From Bos javanicus (Eukaryota; Chordata; Mammalia; Artiodactyla; Bovidae), in assembly GCF_032452875.1 (NCBI RefSeq), contig NC_083869.1:77804501-77868500 (forward strand): DNA of 64,000 bases, written 5' to 3'. A program made the position numbers and the translations under genes. How positions within the stretch are numbered: position 1 is the stretch's first letter; each line of letters begins with the position of its first letter. Of this stretch, positions 47,453 through 59,012 are shown piece after piece. Under the pieces are notes generated by a model. It was not told where the DNA came from, searched no databases, and saw only the letters and a program-made list of their open reading frames with translations.

Positions 47453-47800
47453 GATCCAAGGAGTCCATCTTAAAGGAGATCCAAGCAGTCCATCCTAAAG
47501 GAGATCAGTCCTGAGTGTTCATTGGAAGGACTGATGTTGAAGCTGAAACTCCAATATTTGGCTACCTTATATGAAGAGCTGACTCATTTGAAAAGACTCT
47601 GATGCTGGAAAAGATTGAGGGCAGGAGGAGAAGGGGACGACAGAGGATGAGATGGTTGGATGGCATCACTGACTCAATGGACATGGATTTGGATAGACTC
47701 TGGGAGTTGGTAATGGACAGGGAGGCCTGGCATGCTGCAGTTCATAGGATGGCACAGAGTCAGACAAGACTGAGCAGCTGAACTGAACTGAACTTAACTG
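47453..47800 (+). mobile_element. BovB LINE, 3'-terminal fragment
   Basis: Sense BovB with a local duplication at its start: 'aaggagatccaa(g)gagtccat' occurs twice (47450-47470 and 47475-47495). Ends 'gaactgaactgaacttaactg'. The preceding 47242-47452 is probably ERV-derived but unassigned. Confidence 0.8.
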
Positions 47801-48350
47801 TCCTTGGCCTTCTCCTTGTGAGGGCCTCACCACTGAGGTTGTTTCAGCCAGGTTAAGTCCAAGAAACAGCATCATAGATGTCAGGGGAGTGTGTAATTTC
47901 CTTGATTCTCATTGCAACAAAAATTTGAAGCGATGCATGGACCAGTGTTACAGCCCTTGGACGGACCAGTGTAACAGCTCTTGGATGGGCCAGTGTTACC
48001 ACTCAGTTTTATTTAGAAAAGTAAAGGAAAATACATTTTGAGGCATGAGGGAATGCTGACCCAAAGGACTCGAAGAGAAGAGAGGCCCTGGCCCATTTTG
48101 GCTGCTCTTTTTATATGCTTTTTTCTCCTTGCCCAGGACCTGCCCTATGTAAATTGGGCTAGCCAGGAGTGCTGTTTGTTTTGCCTGAGGTCCTTAGGTA
48201 AAAGGTTCTTGGACATTTCTTTGTTCTATTTTTGTGGGCTTTTCCCTTTGTCTTTTAGCCTTGGCCGTTTTGGACTCCTTTTTCCTATTCTAACTACCTA
48301 ACAGCTGTTTTCAGATTTCACAAAATATTGGGTTTCTGACACGCCATTAA
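47801..48350 (-). mobile_element. LTR-like ERV segment with 24-bp repeats, antisense
   Basis: On the - strand the segment has an AATAAA signal (48008-48013) followed by three 24-bp units around 'ccagtgttac' (47941, 47965, 47989) and then a C+T/A-rich stretch. This is the layout of an LTR with its R region, in the same orientation as the gag and pol remnants. Its promoter end was not found. It is the likely 5' LTR of the composite, by inference. Confidence 0.45.
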
Positions 48351-49030
48351 ACTGATTTGTCTGTTGATTCATTCACCGTTCATTCATCTTCACCTAATGC
48401 TATATTCCAGCCATAACAAGCCATTTGTTGTTTTTCTAACATGCTACAGCCAAGCATTAGCTTTGTAAATCTGAACAATTTACTCTCTCTGTTCAAATAT
48501 CTTATTCTCCTTCCTGCCATTGACCAAGACAACTTCTATTTCTGAATCGTGATTGCAATTTTTATGCTTGATATTTTTCTATATTGTCTAAAGTGAACCC
48601 AAAACTTTTAATATTTGATTTTTTAAAAAAACAATGATTTGGAGATCCTGAATCCAACTTTGGAATATTCATAAGTGTCTTCAGTAGACTGATTTACCTT
48701 CAGAGGATATTGATGTCAAGGGAAAGCAAATCAAGATCTACAGAGGATCCACAGATATCTTCTCACATGCATAGAATGTGGCTACACAGAGGTCTGATTG
48801 ATTCTTGTTAAACAAGGGCAGGATTCCTCTCACAGCCATCAGAGCAACCTCAGGCTATAACAAAAATTTTCTCTAAGTTGTTTTGCCAGCACAACAGAGA
48901 TACTTTTTGTGAAAGTTCTCTCCCATTACCCTTATGGCTGAATTCAACTACCACGATTTTTAATCTCTGCTGTCTACCATAGAAAATGATTCTGGTGACA
49001 ATTGTATGACACTGTCTTCTTCATGATGCT
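48351..49030. other. Intergenic DNA, no gene seen
   Basis: No recognisable coding frame or repeat family. Confidence 0.5.
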
Positions 49031-49430
49031 TCAGTTCAGTTCAGTCACTCAGTCATGTCCGACTCTTTGTGACCCCATGAATTGCAGCATGCCAGGCCTC
49101 CCTGTCCATCACCAACTCCCGGAGTACACTCAGACTCATGTCCATCGAGTCTGTGATGCCAATTCAGCCATCTCATCCTCTGTCGTCCCCTTCTCCTCCT
49201 GCCCCCAATCCCTCCCAGCATCAGAGTCTTTTCCAATGAGTCAACTCTTCACATGAGGTGGCCAAAGTACTGGAGTTTCAGCTTTAGCATCATTCCTTCC
49301 AAAGAAATCCCAGGGCTGATCTCCTTCAGAATGGACTGGTTGGATCTCCTTGCAGTCCAAGGGACTCTCAAGAGTCTTCTCCAACACCACAGTTCAAAAG
49401 CATCAATTCTTTGGCACTCAGCCTTCTTCA
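49031..49430 (-). mobile_element. BovB LINE, 3'-terminal fragment, antisense
   Basis: From 'tcagttcagttcagtcactc' to 'ggcactcagccttcttca'. On the - strand the last ORF2 part is readable in one frame (49249-49476, 'QSILKEISPGISLEGMMLKL'). Low divergence. Confidence 0.88.
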
Positions 49431-49587
49431 TATTTGACTGGTGTCTTTTTAGAATGCACTTAACACCACTGCCCACTTAGCAAACAGAGAAAAATATTAT
49501 TTGTTTCATCTTTAGAATCTCAACAAAAGCCATTTTACACTTACTTTCCACACTATTTAATAAAGTTTTTAAATATAAGGATACTTG

Positions 49588-49799
49588 AAAGTGAAAGTAA
49601 AGTAGCTCAGTCGTGTCTGACTCTTTGTAACGCCATGGACTATAGCCTAATAGGCTCCTCCCTCCATGGGATTCTCCAGGCAAGAATACTGGAATGGGTT
49701 ACCATTTCCTTCTCCAGGGGATCTTCCTGACCCAGGGATAGAACCTGGGTCTCCCACATTGCAGACAGACACTTTAACCTCTGAGCCACCAGGGAAGCC
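49588..49799 (-). mobile_element. Bov-tA SINE, antisense
   Basis: Complete: tail 'agtaaagtagctcagtcgtg', middle 'ccaggcaagaatactggaat', head complement ending 'ctgagccaccagggaagcc'. Confidence 0.9.
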
Positions 49800-50863
49800 T
49801 TAGTAAATTATATTTTGAAAAAAGAGGGCATATTCGAGTTAAATGATAGAGATTGTCTGTGCCAGTATCTTTTAGTCTTGAATTTGTTTGTACATTATAT
49901 GACCTTATTTCCTTCCCATAATCTGCAAATGGCCTGAAACTCTCCTGCAGGCATCAGTAAGCACTTTACTCACTATTCCTTTTCAATATCACAAGAGTTG
50001 GTACATTAAAAGTTTTGTCTAGATTTTCATAGTCCTAATTTCTTAATCTCTCTGAGTCCTTGATGTCTAAACCTTCCTTCAGTTCAGATTGAAATGGGAC
50101 CATTAAATTCTGTTCAATTCTAGCACCTGCAGGCTATGACTTTAATTTCATATTTCCAATGTTTGTATATTATTCCCATGCTGTTATTCTATATGCCATT
50201 CTGATTTTTACTCACCAACTCCAGCCTGAAGGCTTCCCAAGCATTTTCTGCTTCAGACTCAACCTAAATGAACACACAAGCACTCTTGAAGTCTACCTTG
50301 TCCTCTTGGTCTACTTTCTGAAAATTTGCCATGCCTCTTCTCTGAAGCAGGCTCCCTGAAACACTCCCAGACTCTGCTTTTCTGTGATCAGATTAAGATG
50401 CTCAGCCATCAGGCTAGGGTGTCCTAATTTGTTTTCTGATTTCTGCAAGTTGCCATTTCCAGGACATATGATCTCAAGGACTTCCAATGAAAAGTCCAAA
50501 CTGTATCTTACAATGAAAAAAAGAAAACAACAAGCAAAAGAAGCAGGGGAAAAAAAAATTATTCCCCCAAATAATTAAATGAGCAACAACTTCAAGGAGT
50601 TTATAGGCGGGAAAACAATTAGCAAACCAGAATGATTAGCTACATAAAACAACTCTTGTCTAGTATCTTCTCTTAGATGGAGCCCCTGAATGGCAACAAG
50701 TCACTGCTACAAAAAACTTGTCCATTGTTCTAGAACCAGAATGGGTGCATCATGATTCTGCTGAAGGTACACTTATCTCTGGGCCTATCTTTCTATTTTC
50801 ATCTCTGCTTTCTTGCCTTTCTCAGATCTTGTTCTCAATGCCTCTGAACCATTACCTTTCACC
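49800..50863. other. Intergenic DNA, possible L2 remnants, no gene
   Basis: 50100-50350 has L2-like phrasing ('cagcctgaaggcttcccaag') but too diverged to assign. The rest is unique-looking. Confidence 0.4.
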
Positions 50864-51130
50864 AAGTGAAAGTGAAAGTGCCAGTCATGTGTGACTCTTT
50901 GTGACCCCGTGGACTATACAGTCCATGGAATTCTCCAGGCCAGAATACTAGAGTGGGTAGCCTTCCCCTTCTCCAGGGGATCTTCCCAACCCAGGGATTG
51001 AACTCAAGTCTCCTGTATTGCAGGCAGAGTGTTTACCAGCTGAGCCACAAGGGAAGCTCAAGAATACTGGAATGGATAGCTTATGCCTTTGCCAGTGGAT
51101 CTTCTTGACCCAGGAACTGAACTGGGAATG
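50864..51130 (-). mobile_element. Bov-tA SINE, antisense, with an extra partial unit
   Basis: A full antisense unit at 50864-51058, ending 'gagccacaagggaagctc', is followed directly by a second middle segment ('aagaatactggaatggatagc' to 'gacccaggaactgaactgg', 51059-51130). This gives a partial tandem copy. Confidence 0.8.
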
Positions 51131-51139
51131 TTCTTTCTA

Positions 51140-51265
51140 AACACATGATTCTTTGTGTCCAGAATGCTCTTCCCTAGTCTTTCTTTGCTCCCTACTCTTA
51201 CAAACTCTGCTCAGGCATATCTGGCAGACAGATGTGTCAAACTCCTTCTTTTATGCTCCAGATAT
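51140..51265 (+). repeat. L2-like LINE remnant
   Basis: 'gtccagaatgctcttccctag' and 'aaactctgctcaggcatatctggcag' parallel the L2 phrase 'tggaatgctcttcc...actcagctcaaatgtcacc'. Diverged. Confidence 0.5.
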
Positions 51266-51434
51266 GCCTTTCCTCTATCGCTTCTGCTAATTTGATCACT
51301 GTTATTATAATTGCTATTTCCACCATCAGAAAGGGATCTCCTTGAAGATATTCCCATCTGTCTCCCACTATATTCCCCAACAGAAGTTAATTAAATACCA
51401 AACTAAGACTTCTTTGTAAGTATGGTGACAATGT

Positions 51435-51450
51435 ACACACACACACACAC
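51435..51450 (+). repeat. (AC)8 microsatellite
   Basis: A short uninterrupted AC run of 16 bases. Confidence 0.9.
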
Positions 51451-51564
51451 ATCCATATTTTGATTATCATTGTCAAGCTGAATTGAAGAATTTACACTTA
51501 ACTAGATATGCCCCCCAAACTCTCGCACAAGAGCTTTTCTTTCTCTCAGAAGAGTGGTTTTTAC

Positions 51565-52077
51565 CCCATTTTAGTTTCAGTTTTAAAGCCGCTAATCCTT
51601 CTTTTTCTTTGCGCAAATTGCCAATCTTGAAAGAATGCTGAGAAAGACACTGAGCACAAATGAACAATGCCAGTGCAGAAGAGCCACTGTCATTTAAAAC
51701 ACATCTCAAATGCCAGAGCTCTGATGGATTCACTTCTCCTGATTGTCCTTGAGAACCAGCAGGGGCACCCGTGTTGGGTAATAATTGTTCTGCCTTGCTT
51801 GAAGGCATAGCACTTGACTTATAGGACATTGATTCATTTGGATCTTGTGTCTAGTCCAGCCCCAGGGCATTCCCCACTGTTGAAATTGACATGGAATAGG
51901 AAGAGATAAATGTGTGAAGTCTGGGGCTTTGGGGAACCCTGAGGCTGCTATTGATGAGGCAGTAGCTGTGGAAGTTGGTTCCTGTGGCTCTTCTCCATCA
52001 CAGAGAAGGCAGACTGACTCCCGACTAGGAGTGAAACCACTTCCACCACCAACATATTGAAAACCATCATTGCATAC
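51565..52077 (-). other. Possible unrecognised exon (two overlapping open frames between splice-like sites)
   Basis: On the - strand a pyrimidine-rich tract with tag (tttccctctgtag) ends at 52078. From 52077 a frame without ATG at its start is open for 115 codons to a stop at 51730-51732, beginning VCNDGFQYVGGGSGF and containing 'SVCLLCDGEE'. A second frame, with ATG at 51829, is open for 118 codons to 51473 ('LWHLRCVLNDSG', 'FICAQCLSQHSF'); a TAG lies nine codons upstream of it. A donor-like g|gtaaaa occurs at 51564. The two frames differ by a shift, so this could be a decayed exon or pseudogene. I do not recognise the protein, and no function is proposed. Confidence 0.3.
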
Positions 52078-52244
52078 CTACAGAGGGAAAGAGAAACATT
52101 GAGGGGCTTCCAGAATTAACAGACGGAGACTAGAAATAAAATCAGCAAAGGAGAACATGTCTTCTTGAGTCCTCAGGTTCTGTGTTCCTTCAACATATGG
52201 AAGTTCAGCCCATTTACTTTTTAACCCTGTGTAACCCTAACATC

Positions 52245-52646
52245 GGACTGTGAAGAAAACTGATCGCCAAAGAATTGATGCTTTTGAACTGTGGTGTTGG
52301 AGAAGACTCCTGAGAGTCCCTTGGACTGCAAGGAGATACAACCAGTCCATTCTAAAGGACATCAGCCCTAGGTATTCTTTGGAAGAACTGATGCTAAAGC
52401 AGAAACTCCAGTACTTTGGCCACCTCATGCAAAGAGTTGACTCATTGGAAAAGACTCTGATGCTGGGAGGTATTGGGGGCAGGGGGAAAAGGAGATGACA
52501 GAGGATGAGACAGCTGGATGACATCACCGACTGGATGGATGTGAGTCTGTGAGAACTCTGGGAGTTGGTGATGGACAGGGAGGCCTGGCGTGCTGTGATT
52601 CATGTGGTAGCAGAGTCGGACACTACTGAGCGGCTGAACTGAACTG
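52245..52646 (+). mobile_element. BovB LINE, 402-bp 3' fragment with target-site duplication
   Basis: Sense BovB 3' end starting 'ggactgtgaagaaaactg' and ending 'gcggctgaactgaactg'. A perfect 12-bp target-site duplication, aaccctaacatc, lies at 52233-52244 and 52647-52658, showing a complete 5'-truncated insertion. Confidence 0.93.
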
Positions 52647-52658
52647 AACCCTAACATC

Positions 52659-53583
52659 ACTAAATTCAATGAGAACTCGAACCAAGATACCCTCCTATCT
52701 TTTTGCTAAACAATTATGGGATAATGTATATTTTTCCTGCTTCTGAACTCATCAATATGAAGATGGTTAAAGATTGCTTGTTCCTAGAACTACTTGTTCC
52801 TAGAAAATACAATTGCACCTCAGTTACTTTAGTTCACTCATTGAGGCTAACATCTTGTTCATATATTCACTTAGACAACTCTTCAAACCCGCAGATCCAA
52901 AGTTCTTAGATAACTCTGTTCAGTTTCAACCAGTTCCCAACTTGCAAGCCCTGTCTTGAAATCATCCAGTCCAGGCTCCCAAACCTTACATGTCTATCTT
53001 TCCCTGACTTGTCTCTTGAAGATGAAAAGAGATGGCAAGAAGTGTTTTCTCTGAGGGTTGTAAGTCCAATGATCTGCTTTCACCTTGAGGAGTCAAGGAG
53101 AAAACATTTGTAATAATTTTTTCCTCTCAAAACTGAAAGTTTGTGAACACTTTTATGTCTCACTTATTTCAATTCCCAGAAACAGAGAATAGCCTAACTT
53201 CACCTCTGCACAGATAGGTTGCTGTGACTCACATCCTCTCCCTTCCCTTTATCCTCTCCAGATTCTGCTGTTACCTGGTGTTCTGACTCCTATTATCCCA
53301 AGATCTCCTCATCGTAGTCTTCTTCAAGATGATTGTTTGTATCTTCTCAACTGAATAAATTCCCCTCTATGTTCTTTCTTTCAATGGTGAAGCTTATTTC
53401 TTGTCTCTCTATAGTTATTGATATAGGTGTATGTATATGTATAGATAAAGATAGTTACATAATGTGCAAAAGAATTGGATTTCATTATATTTAATCAGCT
53501 CACTATTTATAGACTTTTGTGCAAAATTAAATAAAGTAAGAGGCTACAGACTATAAATTCACATGCAAACATAATAAATAGCA
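52659..53583. other. Intergenic DNA, no gene seen
   Basis: Unique-looking DNA; no recognisable coding frame or repeat. Confidence 0.5.
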
Positions 53584-54668
53584 TGTGTGACTATGCTAAA
53601 GCCTTTGACTGTGTGAATCACAATAAACTGTGGGAAATTCTGAAAGAGATGGGAATACCAGACCACCTGACCTGCCTCTTGAGAAATTTGTATGCAGGTC
53701 AGGAAGCAGCAGTTAGAAGTGGACATGGAACAACAGACTGGTTCCAAATAGGAAAAGGAGTACGTCAAGACTGTATATTGTCACCCTGCTTATTTAACTT
53801 ATCTGCAGAGTACATTATGAGAAATGCTGGACTGGAAGAAGCACAAGCTGGAATCAAGATTGCCAGGAGAAATATCAGTAACCTCAGATATGCAGATGAC
53901 ACCACCCTTATGGCAGAAATTGAAAAGGAACTAAAAGTCCTCTTGATGAAAGTGAAAGTGGAGAGTGAAAAAGTTGGCTTAAAGCTCAACATTCAGAAAA
54001 TGAAGATCATGGTATCTGGTCCCATCACTTCATGGGAAATAGATGGGGAAACAGTGGAAACACTGTCAGACTTTATTTCTGGGGGCTCCAAAATCACTGC
54101 AGATGGTGACTGCAGCCATGAAATTAAGAGACGCTTACTCCTTGGAAGAAAAGTTATGACCAACCTAGACAGCATATTCAAAAGCAGAGACATTACTTTG
54201 CTAAAAAAGGTCTGTCTAGTCCAGGCTATGGTTTTTCCTGTGGTCATATATGGATGTGAGAGTTGGACTGTGAAGAAGGCTGAGCGCCAAAGAATTGATG
54301 CTTTTGAACTGTGGTGTTGGAGAAGACTCTTGAGAGTCCCTTGGACTGCAAGGAGATCCAACCAGTCCATTCTGAAGGAGATCAGCCCTGGGATTTCTTT
54401 GGAAGGAATGATGCTAAAGCTGAAACTCCAGTACTCTGGCCACCTCATGCGAAGAGTTGACTCATTGGAAAAGACTCTGATGCTGGGAGGGATTGGGGGC
54501 AGGAGGAGAAGGGGATGACAGAGGATGAGATGGCTGCATGACATCACTGACTGGATGGACATGAGTTTGGGTGAACTCCTGGAGTTGGTGATGGACAGGG
54601 AGGCCTGGCGTGCTGGGATTCATGGGATCGCAAAGAGGCAGACATGACTGGGCAACTGAACTGAACTG
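53584..54668 (+). mobile_element. BovB LINE, 3' 1.1 kb, sense, with a 311-codon open RT segment
   Basis: Starts in the RT domain ('DYAKAFDCVNHNKLW') and ends 'gcaactgaactgaactg'. The frame from 53583 to 54518 is open from the RT palm (YADD at 53889-53900) through the C-terminal ORF2 region to 'GGIGGRRRRG'. It lacks the endonuclease and the N-terminal half of RT, so it cannot be an active element. The long - strand frame at 53993-54562 is a shadow. Confidence 0.92.
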
Positions 54669-56077
54669 TAGTGAAGAAGTCCCAGCACAATTTTGTCCCC
54701 TTCCTTTGGAAAACAGTCAAGAATTGTGTTTTATGGAATCAGTTCACAAGATCTTGCTGGCCCTGCGTATCTGGAAGCCTCTTGTTGTACCTGTCTATGA
54801 CTTGATGGGTTAATATAAATAGGTACAATTGTCTTATTGTTTGACTTGTTCTAATTAATGATGATTGCTTCTCTGTGGAAAATCAAAGCTATGAGGAGCA
54901 TAAGCCTAGGGAATGCCTGAGGCAAAACATTAAACCAACCAATGAGGGCTTCTCCAGGTTTTCCTGCTTTCATGGAGGGAAACTAATGCCCAAATGACCA
55001 AGCCTAGGAAGGCAGAAGGGTCAGCAGTGGTAACACATTTAGTACTGTTGTGTACCAAACATTATTTCTGTTCACCTCAAAGGCAGATTTTTATTCTTCT
55101 TAAGGTGCTCGTACAATACCTGCCATGGTGTTCAGAAAGTGTTTACTGAATAATAGTAAATTCTAAGGACTATTTCAGAATACAAAGCTTAAAAGCACAA
55201 ACATCAGGCTTATGTGCTTTTTTTGTACTTCGTCATACATAATTAACTGCTTAATAACAATTTCCCAATGATGGAGAAACTAAATATACATTACTATCGG
55301 AGCTTTAGCCCCACGTGGCCTTTCACTATAGCGTACAATAGGGCTCTGATATTTTATTATTGCTGGAGACAGGTTTTTCATATCAACACAAAATATAGTT
55401 ATTCATTAATAATTTATTGGAACAAGCCACACTCTGATATAATAAGTGAATTATTAATCAATGCTCCTAAGGAAAATAGTTCTGAACAGAAGTTGCTTTA
55501 TTTCTTCTTCCCTGCTTGGGTTTTAGGTTAGCACAATATTTGCACAAGAAACAGATGCTACAAATTGAATTATGTAAACAAGTTAGAGTGTTCCTTTTCA
55601 AAATCCATCACGTTACTTCAAGATATATAAAAATTAACACATTCAGTGACAAACTAATCTAAAAGATGTGCTGGAACCAGAAATAAGTGGCATTAGAAGA
55701 ACAGACATGTTAGGCAAATATCATTTGGAACAAGTTCTAAAAACATCAGAAAGGTTACATTAGAACAGCTGTTACATTATTTTTTTAAATAATGATAGTT
55801 TGTCAATGTCTCCAATTTATGAGAGATTTATGAGTGACGTAGTGTGTAATCTGAAATGAGAGGAAAGATCTCTTCCATCTCACCCACTTCCTGTATCGTC
55901 AGCTCATGGAACAGTTTCTGGTTCGGGGGAAGGCTCTCCATAAATAACATTTGATTTAATAGTAAAACATGGAATGACATTTGTCTTTTAAAAAGGTACC
56001 TGAAATGTTTTGCTGCAGTGCTACAATGCTTGCAACTGGACAAACTTCTCCTCCAGTAACAACATACAAAGAAACTG
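54669..56077. other. AT-rich intergenic DNA, no gene seen
   Basis: The 87-codon frame 55268-55531 has no recognisable features. No repeat family assigned. Confidence 0.5.
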
Positions 56078-56407
56078 AGACTTTCCGGGTGGTCCTGTGG
56101 TTACAAATCCACCTGCCACTACAGGGGACATGGGTTAGATTCCTGGTCCAGGAAGATCCCACATGCCATGAGGCAACTAAGTCTGTGTGCCACAACTATT
56201 GCAGCCCGCATGCTGCAACTAGTGAAGTGCCCACATCTAGAGCCCATGCTCTGCAACAAGAGAAGCCAACTTAATGAGAAGCCCACACACCACAACTAGA
56301 GGGTAGGCCCCTGCTCGCTGAAACTAGCAAGCAATGCGACTTGCTGCAGCTGCAACTTGCTGCGTGCAGCAATGAAGACCATGCAGAGCTAAAAATGAAT
56401 AAATAAA
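56078..56407 (+). mobile_element. CHR-type tRNA-derived SINE, sense
   Basis: Starts 'ctttccgggtggtcctgtgg', has a B-box-like gggttagattcctgg, then the family's 'gccacaactattgcagccc', 'ctctgcaacaagagaagcc' and 'gagaagcccacacaccacaac' phrases, and ends in an (aaat)n tail. A cetartiodactyl SINE older than Bov-tA; diverged. Confidence 0.85.
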
Positions 56408-56854
56408 TACTGCAAAGATTGGGGCAAATTCTGGACAAAAAGATTTTTAAAAATACCAAAAATGCCCAAAGGAAATGGTTACTTTTTCTCTTAAACCCCT
56501 GCTACAACAGGGACCCCAATAAAGCCTTGCTTGGAAAGAAGAAAATCTAGTGGTCTGTCTAGCTGAAGAGAGAAGTTGCACACTGTTGAGTAGTTCAGTG
56601 ATGACCTTAACACATAATTAAATGGCAAATGACTGGAAAAGACTTCCTGTTATAATCCATTATCAGTTCACATGGAATGTGTGTCTGCTATAGGCACTTT
56701 GGTTCTCATTAGAGATTTTGAATTGGGTAAGACCTAGCACTCATCCTTGGGCAGATCTTAACCTACCAGAAAAAGAATACACAATTTGAACTAATTTGCT
56801 CAGGGAAAGCTACCAGAACAATTTTTTTTTTTTTTTTAAGTTCCCAATGTAATC

Positions 56855-57065
56855 ACAATGGCTCAGGTGGTAAAGAATCCACTTGCAATGCAGGAGACAC
56901 AGAAGATATGATTTAATCCCTGAGTCAGGAAGATTTCCTGAGGGAGGAAATGGCAATCCACTCCAGTATTTTTGCCTCAAAAATCCCATGGACAGAGGAG
57001 TCTTGTGGACTACAAATGATAGGGTTGCAAAGGGTTGGATAGGACTGAGTGACTAACAACAACAA
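56855..57065 (+). mobile_element. Bov-tA SINE, sense
   Basis: Head 'aatggctcaggtggtaaag', middle 'gaggaaatggcaatccactc' and tail 'aggactgagtgactaacaac'. A T-run precedes it at about 56822-56837. 56408-56821 before it shows no gene. Confidence 0.85.
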
Positions 57066-57069
57066 AGCA

Positions 57070-57475
57070 ATCACATAATTACCTTGCTAAAGACATATCT
57101 TGGCTTTCCAGTGCCTGCAAAATCAAAGAGAAATAGTTTAGCAAGAGCTGTCCTGCTCAACCTACCTGACTCTTCCCTTCCCCTGTATTTTTCACTCTCA
57201 TTCCTCTCAATGCCACCCTGAACTCTAAGACCATTAGCTTCTGGATGTTCAGATATAACTTCTCTCTTCATGGAAACCCTGTCTCCCACAGTAAACACAC
57301 CATCCCCCTTCAACTTCCCACAATTTATTACCGATCTACTTCTGAGTTCTTACTAGACTTTAAGGCTCTGCTGAGCTATGACTTTCCCTACCAGCCTTCT
57401 CTGACACAAGAACAACTGATTATAGGAGTCAGTACTGATATTTTTGACATTAAAGGTGCTTAATAGAGTGAATAA
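57070..57475 (+). repeat. L2-like LINE remnant
   Basis: 'ccttgctaaagacatatcttgg', 'cctgcaaaatcaaagag', 'ctgctcaacctacctgactc' and 'ctatgactttccctaccagcc' follow the L2 order (ctggaataaagtccaaact...cctccttcctgacc). Diverged. Confidence 0.45.
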
Positions 57476-57561
57476 TTTAGAATAAAACTGGATTTGATAA
57501 GTTTGTGAAGATCAAATGTCAGTAGAGAAACTATAGATTAACAAAAACATATACACCCTAC

Positions 57562-59012
57562 TGTTCAGTTCAGTCACTTGGTCATGTCCAACTCTTTGCA
57601 ACCCCATGAACTGCAGCACGCCAGGCCTCCCTGTCCATTACCAACTCCCAGAGTCCACCCAAACCCATGCCCATTGAGTTGGTGATGCCATCCAACCATC
57701 TCATCCTCTGTCATCCTCTTCTCTTCCTGCCCTCAATCTTTCCCAGCATCAGGTCTTTTCAAAGGAGTCAGTTCACATCAGGTGGCCAAAGTATTGGAGT
57801 TTCAGCTTCAACATCAATCCTTCCAATAAACACCCAGGACTGATCTCCTTTAGGATGGACTGGTTGGATTTCCTTGCAGTCCAAGAGACTCTCAAGAATC
57901 TTCTCCAACACCACAGTTCAAAAGCATCAGTTCTTCACGGCTTAGCTTTCTTTATGATCCAACTCTCACATCCATACATGACTACTGGAAAAATCATAGC
58001 TTTGACTAGCTGGACTTTTGTCAGCAAAGTAACGTCTCTGATTTTTAATATGCTGTCTAGGTTGGTCATAGCTTTTCTTCCAAGGAGCAAGAGCCTTTTA
58101 ATTTCATGGCTACAGTCACCATCTGCAGTGATTTTGGAGCTCCCCCCAAAAACAAAGTCTGCCACTGTTTCCACTGTTTCCCCATCTGTTTGCTATGAAG
58201 TGATGGGACCTCATGCCATAATCTTAGTTTTCTGAATGTTGAGTTTTAAGCCAACTTTTCGACTCTCTTTTAGTTTCATCAAGAGGCTCTTCAGTTCCTC
58301 TTCACTTTCTGCCAGAAGGGTGGTATCATCTACATATGTGAGGTTATTGACATTTCTCCCAGCAATCTTGATTCCAGCTTGTGTTCATCCAGCCCAGCAT
58401 TTCACATGATGTAGTCTGCATAGAAGTTAATTAAGCAGGGTGACAATATACAGCCTTGAAGTACTCCTTGCCCAATTTGGAACCAGTCTGTTGTTCCATG
58501 TACAGTTCTAACAGTTGCTTCTTGACCTGCATACAGATTTCTCAGGAGGCAGGTAAGGTGGTCTGGTATTCCCATCTCTTGAAGTATTTTCCACAGTTTG
58601 TTTTGATCTGCACAGTCAAAGACTTTGGTGTAATCAGTAAAGCAGAAGTCAATGTCTTCTGGAATTCTCTTGGTTTTTCAATGATCCAATGGATGTTGGC
58701 AATTGGATCTCTGGTTCTTCTGCTTTTTCTAAATCCAGTTTGAACATCTGGAATTTCATGGTTCACAAAATATTGGAACCTGGCTTGGAGAATTTTGAGC
58801 ATTACACTGCTAGCCTGTGAGATGACTGCAATGAACATTCTTTGGCATTGCACTTCTTTGGGACTGGAAAGAAAACTGACCTTTCCCAGTCCTGTGGCCA
58901 CTGCTGAGTTTTCCAATTTTGCTGGCATACTGAGCACATCAATTTAACATCATCATCTTTTAGAATTTGAAATAGCTCAACTGGAATTCCATAACCTCCA
59001 CAAGCTTTGTTA
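57562..59012 (-). mobile_element. BovB LINE, 3' 1.45 kb, antisense
   Basis: From 'tgttcagttcagtcacttgg' to 'ataacctccacaagctttg'. The - strand frame 57935-58174 and the piece 58542-58937 ('FVNHEIPDVQTGFRKSRRTRD') are BovB ORF2 parts with frameshifts; the palm YADD reads YVDD (catctacatatg). More diverged than most copies in the window. Confidence 0.88.

Larger units (their letters stand above)
34548..48350 (-). mobile_element. Composite block: class I ERV remains on - strand, interrupted by BovB copies
   Basis: Six stretches without BovB sequence (34548-34767, 35143-37575, 37908-38844, 45600-46212, 47242-47452, 47801-48350) alternate with BovB insertions. In the first two, gammaretrovirus-like Gag and Pol segments follow each other on the - strand in the order CA, NC, PR, RNase H, IN N-end, IN C-end. 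The last piece looks like an LTR on the same strand. That all six belong to one provirus is an inference from strand, order and the nested insertions. Coding segments are disrupted, and the RT and IN cores are missing. Confidence 0.55.

Noticed and set aside
53993..54562. 189-codon - strand frame
   Set aside because: Antisense shadow of the BovB RT frame on the + strand.
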